The notes under the pieces are model-generated. The model did not search any database. It was not told the DNA's origin and worked only from the letters and a program-made list of their open reading frames with translations. From Gammaproteobacteria bacterium (GTDB lineage: Bacteria; Pseudomonadota; Gammaproteobacteria; HK1), in contig JAGRHX010000816.1 in NCBI GenBank assembly GCA_020444775.1, forward strand, positions 1 through 6,343: a DNA stretch of 6,343 nucleotides. The letters run 5' to 3'. Within the stretch, counting starts at the first letter, position 1. Every line of letters begins with the position of its first letter. Shown here in pieces: positions 1-5,731 of this stretch. The translations under genes were made by a program, and so were the position numbers.

Positions 1-233
1 AGGTTGGCGCCGCTCAGGAAGGCGCCGCCCAGATCACGTCCGGCCAGATTCGCACCACTGAGGTCCGCCTGCCGGAGATTGCATTTCAGGCAATCCGCGC
101 CGGCGAGCAGGCGTTGTAGATGTGAGGGCTCCAGAGCCATGCTCTCATGGCTGGTGAGCGACGCCGTGACCAGTAGCGTGAGGGCGAGCAGGCAGCGAAA
201 GACGTTCAGTGGTAGGTCGGGGACAGCGCGCAA
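1..233 (-). CDS. Secreted pentapeptide-repeat protein, N-terminal part (cut by window edge)
   Basis: The first 77 codons of a protein whose C-terminus lies beyond the left edge. Residues about 7-34 form a signal-peptide-like stretch: a hydrophobic core around FRCLLALTLLVTASL, then a possible cleavage near ESMA/LEP. The mature part begins with LQRLL, has a C-x-x-C (Cys-Leu-Lys-Cys), and then passes into five-residue periodicity (NLRQA, DLSGA, NLAGR, DLGGA, FLSGA, NL), the pattern of pentapeptide repeats, which fold as a right-handed beta-helix. The start is inferred to be TTG at 233-231: a GGAG lies at 243-240, six bases upstream, and this start gives a complete signal peptide. The next in-frame ATG would remove the export signal, and an upstream GTG is also open. 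An N-terminal LxxLL...CxxC segment before the repeats is familiar from exported proteobacterial members, which are mostly uncharacterised. Function unknown; probably periplasmic. The gap to the upstream same-strand gene is 96 bp. Confidence 0.75.
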   Translation of the reverse strand, partial: MRAVPDLPLNVFRCLLALTLLVTASLTSHESMALEPSHLQRLLAGADCLKCNLRQADLSGANLAGRDLGGAFLSGAN

Positions 234-329
234 ACGATTCTCCAGGTGCTGGCTCGGACGGTGTGGGCCAGACCCACCGGTCGTCACTCGTCGGGTGCGA
301 AGGTGGCGGCCCGGCTGCACAGGCGCAGA

Positions 330-1427
330 TCAATACGCCCGTTGACGGTTGATGCATGGCAGGACCTCGCGTTCCAGGATCTCCCTGGCGCGCTCCGCCT
401 GGGCCTCGGCCGTGCCACGCCCGACCGTGGTCAGCGATAGCTTGTCCAGGCCCAGCGCGGCGAGTTCTTCGATCCGCGCGACGACCTGCTCGGGTGGGCC
501 GACGATGGCGAAGCGATCGATGAAAGCCTCGGTGAGGACGCCGGCCTGACGCGAGTCGCCGCGCGTGTGTGCGCGCATATCGTAGTTTCGACGCAACGCA
601 TCCAGCACCTCACCTTGCGATTCGCTGACCGGCGCGGCGGTCTTGCCGTGCATTACCGAGAAGCGTGCGAAGGTGGTCGTGCCACCACGTACCAGATCGC
701 GCGCGATCTGCAAGTCGGGATGCGCGGCACATTGCACGTAGGCACCAAAGCGTATGCCGTCGGGGTCCAGACCTGCCGCTAGGCGCGCATCGCGGGCAAT
801 CTGCATGCCCCAGGCGATCCGTTGCGGTTCGGCGCCCAAGGCGAACATGATCCGGTCGGCGTGTAGCGCGGCGATGGCGATGACCCGCGGACCGGTGGCG
901 GCGACCTCGACCAGGACCTTGGGCAGCCGCCGGTTGAGATCGGCGATCCAGTCGATGCGGCTGGCGGGGGGCGCGTCGGCCAGCTCCAGTGCGGACATCG
1001 GCGGTGCGATTTCGATGGGCATCTGCAGCTCGTCGAAGGGTACCGACTCACCGCGCAGATAGGTTTGCAGATGACGCAGATAACGCTCGAAATGGGCGAC
1101 GCGTCCCGGTGCACGGCCCAGATGCGCAAGTGCCGAATCGCCGCGCCCGATCCCCAGGGTGGCGCGGCCGTCGGATACCCGGTGCACGCTGGCGATGGCT
1201 CCCGCCGTAACCGCCGCTACCCGGGTGACGCTGTTGGTGACGCCGGTGCCGAGACCGATGCGCTCGGTGACGGTGGCGGCCATCGCCAGTGCCACATAGG
1301 CATCGCCGGACAGGTTCTGTGAGTCCACCACCATAAGTCCGTCCCACCCGGCGGCTTCGGTGCGCCGGGCCTCGTTGAGAATGGCTCTCGGAGCGGCGAC
1401 GCCTGATTTCCATAGCTCGATGGGCAT
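330..1427 (-). CDS. LLM-class (luciferase-like) flavin/F420-dependent oxidoreductase
   Basis: A 365-residue protein of the bacterial luciferase-like superfamily, a TIM-barrel fold that uses FMN or coenzyme F420. Family marks are EAAGWDGLMVVDSQ (24-37), the strand and turn GLGTGVTNSVTR (58-69), the AAVTAGAIAS helix (71-80) and the highly typical GRATLGIGRGDSALAHLGR (87-105). The C-terminal part has FAIVGPPEQVVARIEELAALGLD (306-328), which usually closes the barrel. The length suits a single-domain member. I chose the ATG at 1427 because GAGAGG (1439-1434) lies six bases upstream and MPIELW is a usual N-terminus. The frame is open for 18 more codons to an ATG at 1481, but that start has no ribosome site and overlaps a palindrome. 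The usual NPVTRHPA segment reads NSVTRVAA here. Cofactor and substrate cannot be decided: relatives include F420-linked reductases and FMN-linked monooxygenases. It is divergent from the nitroreductase gene and may share its control region. Confidence 0.88.
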   Translation of the reverse strand: MPIELWKSGVAAPRAILNEARRTEAAGWDGLMVVDSQNLSGDAYVALAMAATVTERIGLGTGVTNSVTRVAAVTAGAIASVHRVSDGRATLGIGRGDSALAHLGRAPGRVAHFERYLRHLQTYLRGESVPFDELQMPIEIAPPMSALELADAPPASRIDWIADLNRRLPKVLVEVAATGPRVIAIAALHADRIMFALGAEPQRIAWGMQIARDARLAAGLDPDGIRFGAYVQCAAHPDLQIARDLVRGGTTTFARFSVMHGKTAAPVSESQGEVLDALRRNYDMRAHTRGDSRQAGVLTEAFIDRFAIVGPPEQVVARIEELAALGLDKLSLTTVGRGTAEAQAERAREILEREVLPCINRQRAY

Positions 1428-1433
1428 CGGGTA

Positions 1434-1439
1434 CCTCTC
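1434..1439 (-). promoter_or_regulatory. Ribosome binding site deciding the LLM gene start
   Basis: GAGAGG read on the minus strand, six bases before the ATG at 1427. It favours that start over the in-frame ATG at 1481, which has no purine-rich sequence at a suitable distance. Confidence 0.7.
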
Positions 1440-1471
1440 ATGATCTCGGTGACGGATGGACAACGCATCGA

Positions 1472-1483
1472 CCGTGGCCACGG
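1472..1483. repeat. 12-bp perfect palindrome CCGTGGCCACGG
   Basis: A perfect uninterrupted palindrome within the leader of the LLM oxidoreductase gene, 45 bp upstream of its ATG. It may be a second regulator site or simply a product of GC-rich sequence. Nothing else ties it to a function. Confidence 0.3.
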
Positions 1484-1547
1484 CCGCGGCGTCCTGTATG
1501 GGTGAAGGTACGCACCCTGGTCAGGATGGCGCCGGCATGGCAGTGTA

Positions 1548-1570
1548 ACGGATTCGATGACCGAATCCGT
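1548..1570. promoter_or_regulatory. Perfect 9+9 bp inverted repeat, candidate operator
   Basis: Left arm ACGGATTCG (1548-1556), five-base spacer ATGAC, right arm CGAATCCGT (1562-1570); the arms are exactly complementary. Size and two-fold symmetry are those of a dimeric repressor site such as TetR-, MarR- or GntR-family operators. It lies in the divergent region, overlapping the best -10-like hexamer. It is not followed by a T-run, which argues against a terminator. The regulator gene is not in this window and its family cannot be told. Confidence 0.6.
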
Positions 1571-1614
1571 CGCCAGGCGCGCAGCGCGCGTGGCCGTTTC
1601 GGTCCGGGTGGACG

Positions 1615-1628
1615 ATTCGATGGGCGAA
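1615..1628. promoter_or_regulatory. Imperfect second copy of the operator-like core
   Basis: ATTCGATGGGCGAA matches the core of the perfect inverted repeat (ATTCGATGACCGAA, 1552-1565) at 12 of 14 positions, with both differences in the spacer. It keeps the TTCG/CGAA arms with the same five-base spacing but loses the outer symmetry. It starts 63 bp downstream of the first copy and ends 24 bp before the nitroreductase ATG. It could be a weaker second binding site; chance resemblance is possible. Confidence 0.35.
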
Positions 1629-1639
1629 CGGATGGGCAA

Positions 1640-1645
1640 GGGGAG
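1640..1645 (+). promoter_or_regulatory. Ribosome binding site deciding the nitroreductase start
   Basis: GGGGAG, seven bases before ATG 1653. It supports this start over the in-frame ATGs at 1557, 1620 and 1632. Confidence 0.65.
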
Positions 1646-1652
1646 CGGCGTG

Positions 1653-2297
1653 ATGTTCGATCTGGAATCCACGGACCGATTGTTGAGTACCACGCGAGCA
1701 GTGCGCAAACGCCTGGACCTGGACCGTCCGGTGGACCGGGGGGTGATCGATGCATGTCTGGCCCTGGCCCTGCAGGCGCCGACCGGCTCGAATCGACAGG
1801 GCTGGCGCTTCCTGGTCGTGACCGATGCGGCAAAGCGACAGCGGCTTGCCGAGCTGTATCGAATGGGTGCCGCTGACTATCTGCGAACCGCGCGTGAAGA
1901 CGCCGCCCGTGAGGGCCGGGATCAGGATCGGCGGGTGTTCGAGTCCGCGCAGTATCTGCTCGACAACTTTCATCGGGTCCCGGTGCACGTGCTGGCGTGC
2001 ATTCGTGGGCAGATCGACGCAAGTGCGCCGCTCAACGCGGTAGCCGGGTTGATGGGGTCTATCTTCCCTGCCGTGTGGAGCTTTCAGCTGGCTCTGCGCT
2101 CACGCGGCTTGGGATCCTGTCTGACCACCTTGCATCTGAAGCATGCGGACGAAGCGGCGCGACTGCTGTCGATCCCCGATGACTTCATCCAGGTCGGTCT
2201 GCTGCCGGTGGCCTATACACGAGGTACCGACTTCAAACCAGCGCGTCGCCAGCCGCTCGACAGCGTGGTGTTCTGGGAGCAGTGGGGTAGCCGCTGA
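1653..2297 (+). CDS. Nitroreductase-family FMN-dependent oxidoreductase
   Basis: A 214-residue protein of the nitroreductase superfamily, dimeric FMN enzymes that reduce nitro groups, quinones, flavins or enones with NAD(P)H. The N-terminal TTRAVRKRLD (13-22) supplies the Arg residues that usually bind the FMN phosphate. APTGSNRQGWRFLVVTD (42-58) is the classical flavin-binding segment. The C-terminal half has the AGLMGSIFPAVWSFQLALR helix (131-149) and GLGSCLTTLHL (152-162), typical of the subgroup close to BluB-like and mycobacterial nitroreductases. The ATG at 1653 was chosen because GGGGAG (1640-1645) sits seven bases upstream; a 32-residue extension to 1557 is open but has no ribosome site and is unlike the family. 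It leads a rightward gene series, 55 bp before the SDR gene. It could supply reduced flavin to, or act on the same substrate as, the neighbouring LLM enzyme; that is inference. Confidence 0.88.
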   Translation: MFDLESTDRLLSTTRAVRKRLDLDRPVDRGVIDACLALALQAPTGSNRQGWRFLVVTDAAKRQRLAELYRMGAADYLRTAREDAAREGRDQDRRVFESAQYLLDNFHRVPVHVLACIRGQIDASAPLNAVAGLMGSIFPAVWSFQLALRSRGLGSCLTTLHLKHADEAARLLSIPDDFIQVGLLPVAYTRGTDFKPARRQPLDSVVFWEQWGSR

Positions 2298-2342
2298 CGG
2301 CCATGCCGGGGCTGGATGAATTGATACAACCGACTGATTGAT

Positions 2343-2347
2343 GGAGG
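2343..2347 (+). promoter_or_regulatory. Ribosome binding site deciding the SDR start
   Basis: GGAGG, five bases before ATG 2353. It shows that the in-frame TTG/ATG codons at 2338 and 2341 are upstream of or inside the ribosome site and are not the start. Confidence 0.75.
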
Positions 2348-2352
2348 CAGCT

Positions 2353-3132
2353 ATGGACCTGGGAATCACCGGTCGCCGGGCAATCGTCTGTGCGTCGAGC
2401 CGAGGGCTCGGCCGGGCCTGCGCGATGTCGCTGGCGAAGAACGGTGTGGACGTGGTCGTCAACGGCCGCGACGAGGCAGCGCTGGCGCGTACCGTGGCCG
2501 ACATCAAGGCGGTCAGCAACGTGGCGGTGATACCGGTCATTGCCGACGTGAGCACGCCGCAGGGACAGGCCGAGCTGCTGGCCGCGTGCCCGGATCCGGA
2601 TATCCTCATCAACAACAACGGCGGGCCGCCGCACAGGGACTTCCGCGAGATAGACCGGCAGGCCATGCTCGATGGAGTGACCATGAACATGGTCACGCCC
2701 ATCGAGCTGATCAAAGCAGTGATCGATCCCATGGTGGCGCGTGGATTCGGTCGGATAGTCAATATCACATCGGTCTCGATCAAGATGCCGGTGCCGGGGT
2801 TGGATCTGTCCAGCGGGGCGCGCGCGGGCCTGACTGCCTTCCTGGCCGGTGTCTGTCGCACGGTGGCCCAGCACAACGTCACGATCAACGGCATCCTGCC
2901 CGGCTTCTTCGATACCGACAGGCTGCGCAGTGGTATCACGGCGCGGGCCACGGCCACCGGTATCAGCGAGGCGCAACAGGAGCAGGGACAGCTGTCGCAG
3001 GTTCCGGCCGCGCGCTTCGGCAGCCCCGAGGAGTTCGGCGAGACCTGCGCCTTCCTGTGCAGCCGACAGGCCGGTTACATCACCGGGCAGAACATCCTGC
3101 TCGACGGCGGACTGTATAGGGCCGCGTTCTGA
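2353..3132 (+). CDS. Divergent short-chain dehydrogenase/reductase (FabG-like), altered catalytic residues
   Basis: A 259-residue SDR with a Rossmann fold binding NAD(P)H. The cofactor loop is VCASSRGLGRA (12-22), with VNGRD (36-40) at the end of the second strand; Arg39 hints at NADPH. DVS (65-67) and NNNGGPP (87-93) stand where most members have DV and NNAG. The catalytic Ser is present (Ser140 in NITSVS). The usual Tyr-x-x-x-Lys is replaced: the segment LSSGARAGL (152-160) has Ser153 and Arg157 at those positions. GILPGFFDTDRL follows as the usual PG loop, and the C-terminus TGQNILLDGGLYRAAF is typical. A subfamily with S-N-x-x-R in this place exists among proteins annotated as 3-oxoacyl-ACP reductases, so this is probably a natural variant rather than decay. 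Start ATG 2353 follows GGAGG (2343-2347) by five bases; an ATG at 2341 overlaps that site. Substrate unknown. Confidence 0.88.
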   Translation: MDLGITGRRAIVCASSRGLGRACAMSLAKNGVDVVVNGRDEAALARTVADIKAVSNVAVIPVIADVSTPQGQAELLAACPDPDILINNNGGPPHRDFREIDRQAMLDGVTMNMVTPIELIKAVIDPMVARGFGRIVNITSVSIKMPVPGLDLSSGARAGLTAFLAGVCRTVAQHNVTINGILPGFFDTDRLRSGITARATATGISEAQQEQGQLSQVPAARFGSPEEFGETCAFLCSRQAGYITGQNILLDGGLYRAAF

Positions 3133-3150
3133 GTGCATGCCATGACGGGT

Positions 3151-3172
3151 GTTCACGCGGCCGCGGGTGAAC
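3151..3172. repeat. Interrupted inverted repeat between SDR and SMP-30 genes
   Basis: GTTCAC (3151-3156) and GTGAAC (3167-3172) are exact inverted repeats around a ten-base GC-rich centre, which overlaps the palindrome CGCGGCCGCG (3156-3165). It occupies much of the 74-bp gap between two same-direction genes. There is no T-run, so it is a poor intrinsic terminator. It could be a regulator site or an RNA stem affecting the downstream gene. Confidence 0.35.
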
Positions 3173-3206
3173 GCGAAGGCCACTAGTCATCAAAGGGGGC
3201 GGGCTG

Positions 3207-4055
3207 ATGGAGGAACTGGCGACAGGTTACGGCCTGGTCGAGGGACCGGTATGGGATCCGCAAAGAGGGCTGTTGTACAGCGACGTGCACAATGGTGGGG
3301 TGTTCTGTCTGGATCGGGCGGGCCGGGTCACCCAGGTGGTCGAGCATCGACGTGGCATCGGTGGCATGGCCTTGCACGAGCGCGGCGGGTTGGTGGTCGG
3401 GGGCCGCAACGTGGCCTACAAGGGCGCGGACGTTGACGGTACCGTGGTGCTGCTCGGCAACGACTGTGTGCCCGACATCATCGGCTTCAACGACCTGACC
3501 ACCGATGAGGGTGGTCGAATCTACGTCGGCTCCCTGGGTGGCTCGCCGTTCGGCGATCAGGCAGGACGCAAGACCGGGCATCTGCATCTCATCGATCTCG
3601 ATGGCAGTCACCACGTGCTCGCGCACGACATCAAGCTGACCAACGGACTGGGCTTCTCGCCTGACGGCAAGACCCTTTATCACGCTGATTCACGTAACAA
3701 CATCGTCGGCATGTATGAGGTGCACGAGGATGGTGGTGTCGGTGAGCGGCAGGTGTTCGCACGTGTAGAGCCCGGGATCCCGGACGGGCTGGCATTATCC
3801 GAGGACGGTGCCGTCTGGGTTGCGGTGGCACGCGGCGACGCATTGCTGGTGTTCAATCCGGACGGATCGCTGCGCGAGCGCATCGGCACGCCGTTCCACA
3901 TGCCGACCAGTGTCTGCTTCGGTGGCGACGATCTGCGCGATCTCTACATCGTGTCGGGTACGGACGGCACCGGTCGAGACGACGGTGGTGGAGTGTACCG
4001 GATCAGGGTGCCGGTACCTGGGTTGCCGGTGCCGCCGGCCCGGGTGCGCTTCTGA
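3207..4055 (+). CDS. SMP-30/gluconolactonase/LRE-family protein
   Basis: A 282-residue six-bladed beta-propeller hydrolase of the SMP-30 (regucalcin/gluconolactonase) family, which usually hydrolyses lactones with one divalent metal. The expected metal ligands can be placed: Glu12 in LVEGPVWD (10-17), Asn146 in TNGLGFSPDG (145-154) and Asp193 in IPDGLALSEDG (191-201). Asn95 in FNDLTTDEGGRIYVGS (94-109) fits the substrate- or metal-contacting Asn. All four match the usual spacing of the family. There is no signal peptide, so it should be cytoplasmic. The ATG at 3207 follows a purine-rich AAGGGGG (3193-3199) by seven bases. The Pro-rich C-terminus (VPVPGLPVPPAR) is common in this family. The gene lies 74 bp behind the SDR gene in the same direction. 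Its probable role is opening a lactone or a similar cyclic ester made by the neighbouring redox enzymes; the substrate is not known. Confidence 0.88.
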   Translation: MEELATGYGLVEGPVWDPQRGLLYSDVHNGGVFCLDRAGRVTQVVEHRRGIGGMALHERGGLVVGGRNVAYKGADVDGTVVLLGNDCVPDIIGFNDLTTDEGGRIYVGSLGGSPFGDQAGRKTGHLHLIDLDGSHHVLAHDIKLTNGLGFSPDGKTLYHADSRNNIVGMYEVHEDGGVGERQVFARVEPGIPDGLALSEDGAVWVAVARGDALLVFNPDGSLRERIGTPFHMPTSVCFGGDDLRDLYIVSGTDGTGRDDGGGVYRIRVPVPGLPVPPARVRF

Positions 4056-4058
4056 ACG

Positions 4059-4081
4059 CCGCGCCGCGACCCACGGCGCGG
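4059..4081. terminator. GC-rich hairpin at the convergent junction, terminator-like
   Basis: CCGCGCCG (4059-4066) pairs exactly with CGGCGCGG (4074-4081) across a seven-base loop, four bases after the SMP-30 stop. A second possible stem, GGGTGTC (4080-4086) with GACGCCC (4090-4096, one G-T pair), overlaps it. No T-run follows on either strand, so it is not a classical intrinsic terminator. Its place between two converging genes suggests a bidirectional pause or transcript-end stem. Confidence 0.45.
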
Positions 4082-4107
4082 GTGTCCCGGACGCCCACGG
4101 AGTGCGA

Positions 4108-5676
4108 TCAGCGCGGCCAGTACCGCTCGCGGAGCAGCCGCTTGTAGAGCTTGCCGTTCTCCTGGCGAGGCAGGCTGTCGACGAAATCGACCGAGCGTGG
4201 GCACTTCACATGCGACATCGCGCCGCGGCAGTAGTCGATGAGCTCACGCGCGAGCTCGTCGCCAGCATCACTCGGGTTCAGCGGCTGCACCACGGCCTTG
4301 ACCGCCTCGCCGAACTCCTCGTCCGGTACGCCGATGACCGCCGCATCCATCACCTTTGGATGCGTGAGCAATCGGTTCTCGGCTTCCTGCGGATAGATGT
4401 TCACACCGCCTGAGATGATTACGTGGGCGTGGCGATCGGTGAGGTACAGATAGCCATCCTCGTCCACATGCCCGATGTCGCCGAGCGTGGTCCATCCCTG
4501 TGGATGACGAGACGCCGCGGTCTTTGCCGGGTCGTTGTGGTATTCGAAGGGGTTGCCGTTGGCGAAGTACACGGTGCCGGTCCGATGCGGGGGCAACACG
4601 CTGCCTCGCTCGTCGCAGATCCGGATCTCGCCGACGATGGCGCGGCCGACCGATCCGGGGTGCGTAAGCCATTGGTGTGAGTCAAGGGCGGTCATGCCGT
4701 TACCTTCAGAGCCACCGTAGTACTCGCGAACGATCGGCCCCCACCAATCGATCATGGCGTGCTTGACCTCGCGTGGGCAGGGCGCGGCGGCATGAATGGC
4801 GCAGCAGTGACTGCTCAGATCGTAGCGTTCACGAATCGCCTGCGGCAGGCGTAACATGCGCACGAACATGGTCGGTACCCACTGGCTGTGGGTGACCCGA
4901 TGGCGCTCGATGCATTGGAGCGCCAGCTGCGGATCGAAGCGTTGCATGATCACCGTGGTGGCGCCAAAACGATGCGCGCGCAGGTTGAACGAGAGCGGCG
5001 CGGCGTGATACAGCGGGGCCGGTGACAGGTAGACCGATGTCCGGTCGATACCATACATGGCCATGATCCGCCGGTGGGCCGGGTTCGGGTGACCGAACGG
5101 CTGATCGGGTAGGGGTTTGCGTATGCCCTTGGGCACGCCCGTGGTGCCCGAGGAGTAGAGCATCTCCACGCCTTCGGACTGGTCGGCAATAGGCGTATCC
5201 GGTTGCTCGTGTAGCGCGGCTTCCAGGTCATGAAAACCCAGAGATTCATGCTCACGACCATCGAGCATGAGTCGGGCTGCCGCAGGGACACCAGCCATCC
5301 GTACCTCACCCAGGATCTCGGCGCGAGACGCGGCACCGATCAGCATACGGGCACCACAGTCGGCGAGGATGTGATCGACCTCCGCCGCGGCCAGATGGGT
5401 GGCGATGGTGGTCACACGTAACCCCGCGCGCATGCCGCCCCAGACCAGCGGCAGGTACCAGGGATGATTGGGCATGAACACGGCCATGTTGTCACCGCGT
5501 TTCAGCCCCAGCGACCGAGCCAGATGAGCGCATCGATTGGAGAGCGCTTCGTACTGTGCGAAGGTCACGCGCTGGCCGGTCTCGGCCATGATGATCGCGG
5601 CGCGGTTCGGGGTGTGCGCCGCATGCAGCCCTACATGGGCCGGTGTATCGTCGCTGTGTTCGCTGTTCTGGGTCAT
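4108..5676 (-). CDS. AMP-binding acyl-CoA synthetase (CoA ligase)
   Basis: A complete 522-residue adenylate-forming enzyme that activates a carboxylic acid with ATP and joins it to CoA. The phosphate-binding loop is YSSGTTGVPKG (174-184). EYYGGSEGNG (318-327) is the A5 motif, with Glu324 at the Mg-binding position. TLGDIGHVDEDGYLYLTDR (397-415) holds Asp400 and Arg415, which bind the ribose and phosphate. ISGGVNIYPQEAE (421-433) begins the mobile C-terminal domain, and Lys509 in ENGKLYKR is the adenylation lysine. All key residues are present. The length and the SGGVNIYPQEAE style are like acyl-CoA synthetases of fatty-acid, steroid or aromatic-acid breakdown; the exact acid cannot be told. 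The start ATG 5676 has only a weak purine stretch (GAGCAGAG, too far upstream), with no better start nearby, so translation may be weak or coupled to the upstream gene 55 bp away. It converges on the SMP-30 gene. Confidence 0.92.
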   Translation of the reverse strand: MTQNSEHSDDTPAHVGLHAAHTPNRAAIIMAETGQRVTFAQYEALSNRCAHLARSLGLKRGDNMAVFMPNHPWYLPLVWGGMRAGLRVTTIATHLAAAEVDHILADCGARMLIGAASRAEILGEVRMAGVPAAARLMLDGREHESLGFHDLEAALHEQPDTPIADQSEGVEMLYSSGTTGVPKGIRKPLPDQPFGHPNPAHRRIMAMYGIDRTSVYLSPAPLYHAAPLSFNLRAHRFGATTVIMQRFDPQLALQCIERHRVTHSQWVPTMFVRMLRLPQAIRERYDLSSHCCAIHAAAPCPREVKHAMIDWWGPIVREYYGGSEGNGMTALDSHQWLTHPGSVGRAIVGEIRICDERGSVLPPHRTGTVYFANGNPFEYHNDPAKTAASRHPQGWTTLGDIGHVDEDGYLYLTDRHAHVIISGGVNIYPQEAENRLLTHPKVMDAAVIGVPDEEFGEAVKAVVQPLNPSDAGDELARELIDYCRGAMSHVKCPRSVDFVDSLPRQENGKLYKRLLRERYWPR

Positions 5677-5731
5677 GCGGACGTTCGCGCTCTGCTCTGG
5701 GGGTGTGTGGTTGACTGGATGACGGGGGCTG

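Larger units (their letters stand above)
1428..1652. promoter_or_regulatory. Divergent intergenic control region
   Basis: 225 bp between the starts of the divergent LLM oxidoreductase (leftward) and nitroreductase (rightward) genes, so promoters for both should lie here. No consensus sigma-70 promoter stands out. The best -10-like hexamers sit back to back: TGTAAC at 1545-1550 for the rightward gene, and TACACT on the minus strand (1547-1542) for the leftward gene. Neither has a good -35 box. The rightward hexamer runs into the perfect inverted repeat at 1548-1570, a position where a bound regulator could block transcription. An ATG at 1557 is in frame with the nitroreductase and would add 32 residues, but it lacks a ribosome site and lies inside the repeat, so I treat 1557-1652 as leader. 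The promoter positions are weak guesses; the divergent arrangement is certain. Confidence 0.6.

Noticed and set aside
263..277. GTGGG/CCCAC stem between the LLM and pentapeptide genes
   Set aside because: Only five base pairs, with no T-run; too weak to call a terminator.
4..345. Plus-strand open frame of 113 codons at the left edge
   Set aside because: An Arg-rich translation without motifs; the opposite strand encodes a pentapeptide-repeat protein with a signal peptide and ribosome site.
1577..1589. GCGCGC-A-GCGCGC symmetric tract in the divergent region
   Set aside because: Simple GC alternation, expected in this base composition; no link to a promoter or site could be made.
1557..1652. 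N-terminal extension of the nitroreductase from ATG 1557
   Set aside because: No ribosome site, a non-family sequence, and the ATG lies in the spacer of the inverted repeat; ATG 1653 has a good GGGGAG site.
2100..3183. Long minus-strand open frames (285 and 316 codons) opposite the nitroreductase and SDR genes
   Set aside because: They give Arg/Pro/Ala-rich translations with no recognisable domain, and lie opposite genes with clear family motifs. This is a normal shadow effect in GC-rich DNA.
4342..4364. Inverted repeat CGCATCCA...TGGATGCG inside the acyl-CoA synthetase gene
   Set aside because: The arms encode conserved protein sequence around THPKVMDAAV; the symmetry needs no other explanation.
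5246..5270. Inverted repeat TCATGCTC...GAGCATGA inside the acyl-CoA synthetase gene
   Set aside because: It lies in an ordinary coding stretch (REHESLGFH) with no regulatory context, and an 8-bp arm can arise by chance.
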